DNA of 6,781 nucleotides from Pseudomonadota bacterium. GTDB taxonomy: Bacteria > Pseudomonadota > Gammaproteobacteria > Halothiobacillales > Halothiobacillaceae. The notes below the pieces were generated by a model that did no database searches, was not told where the DNA came from, and saw only the letters and a program-made list of their open reading frames with translations. The translations under genes were made by a program, and so were the position numbers. Positions 6,248 to 6,781 of this stretch are shown piece by piece. The stretch is taken from contig JAJYPA010000458.1 of the NCBI GenBank assembly GCA_021795795.1, positions 1 to 6,781 on the forward strand, read 5' to 3'. Numbering within the stretch: position 1 is the stretch's first letter; each line of letters begins with the position of its first letter.

Positions 6248-6781
6248 CTACTATCTGCAATGGTCGTGGGAGAAATGCCGGATCAATGCGTTCTCGCAGT
6301 TGGGCGTAGATCGAATGGGTGTCTAATCCCGGTGCCACAACGAATGCAATCAATCGCTTTACGCTGCTTGCCGAATCTTCGTCGGGCATAAAAAACACAC
6401 CATCCTGCACTCCTGGGATAGAATTAAGCTGATGGTTTAGATAAGCCAGGGAACTGCGTTTGCCAGCTATATTGACAAGGTCAGCAGTGCGGCCATGAAG
6501 AAGAAAACGCTCATCGCTGATTATCTCCAGTTTGTCACAGAGCTCCGTTGCTTGTTCCAGGTGGCCGCCGCTTATCCACACACGCCCATCCCGGGTCGTC
6601 AAGCGCAGCTCCGGCAACAAAACCCATTCGTCGGTTTGGGCACTGCGCCGGGTGGCAACCTGGCCGGTTTCAGTGGATCCGTAGATTTCTTGCAGTGGGG
6701 CATTGAAGCGAATTTCCGCCTCCCTGGCGAGTTCCTGTGTCAGCGGAGCCGTAGCGGAAACCAGCAGGTCAACGGGGGGCA
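6144..6781 (-). CDS. AMP-forming acyl/aryl ligase of the APE cluster, C-terminal part (cut by window edge)
   Basis: The last 211 residues of an ANL-superfamily adenylating enzyme, which would activate an aryl acid such as 4-hydroxybenzoate or a hydroxycinnamate with ATP and load it on an ACP. The frame is open to the window end, so a TTG at 6620 is only an internal codon. Visible family motifs, in order, are IYGSTETGQ (the A5-like region), LLHGRTADLVNIAGKR (the A8-like hinge, with LCDKLEI before it where TGD usually occurs) and PRNSAGKLPR (the A10 region, whose Lys is the expected adenylation catalytic residue). The rest of the AMP-binding domain, including the P-loop-like motif, is outside. 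The stop at 6144-6146 overlaps the start region of the dehydratase, so the two are coupled. The aryl substrate is inferred from the cluster and not visible here. Confidence 0.9.
   Translation of the reverse strand, partial: PPVDLLVSATAPLTQELAREAEIRFNAPLQEIYGSTETGQVATRRSAQTDEWVLLPELRLTTRDGRVWISGGHLEQATELCDKLEIISDERFLLHGRTADLVNIAGKRSSLAYLNHQLNSIPGVQDGVFFMPDEDSASSVKRLIAFVVAPGLDTHSIYAQLRERIDPAFLPRPLQIVDALPRNSAGKLPRELLQLLVTAHIRKEDKGPGTP

Overview
The window looks like part of an aryl polyene (APE)-type or closely related type II fatty-acid/polyketide-like pigment cluster from a Gram-negative bacterium, probably in Pseudomonadota. The evidence is the set of gene families and their order: an AMP-forming ligase, a hot-dog dehydratase, an LpxL-type acyltransferase, a LolA-like periplasmic protein, an MMPL/RND exporter, an acyl carrier protein (ACP) and a ketosynthase with its active-site Cys. 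LolA-like and LpxL-like proteins imply an outer membrane. The species cannot be named from sequence alone.

Layout. From 6781 down to 1778 the minus strand carries five tightly packed genes: ligase (3' part only), dehydratase, acyltransferase, LolA-like protein and exporter. Joints are overlaps or very short gaps, as in a translationally coupled operon. After a 72-base convergent gap holding a branched hairpin comes a single ACP gene on the opposite strand (1439-1705), AT-rich, with a strong ribosome binding site. Next is about 890 bases with no recognisable gene, only weak small ORFs. Then comes the 5' end of a ketosynthase on the minus strand (548 to beyond base 1), with a good sigma-70-like promoter just upstream.

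How the parts fit (inference from family knowledge). The ligase would load an aryl starter onto an ACP. The ketosynthase would extend the ACP-bound chain with malonyl units, and the dehydratase would introduce double bonds after ketoreduction (no reductase is in the window). The acyltransferase would join the polyene to a lipid or sugar-lipid anchor. The LolA-like protein and exporter would move the product across the periplasm to the outer membrane.

The oddities are the lone ACP on the opposite strand, the gene-poor gap where the exporter-to-ketosynthase junction would be expected, a long N-terminal extension on the LolA-like protein, an unresolved dehydratase start, and a perfect 10-bp inverted repeat inside the ACP gene at the phosphopantetheine site. 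I see no clearly new system. The best lead is the rearranged ACP segment in the middle of the cluster.
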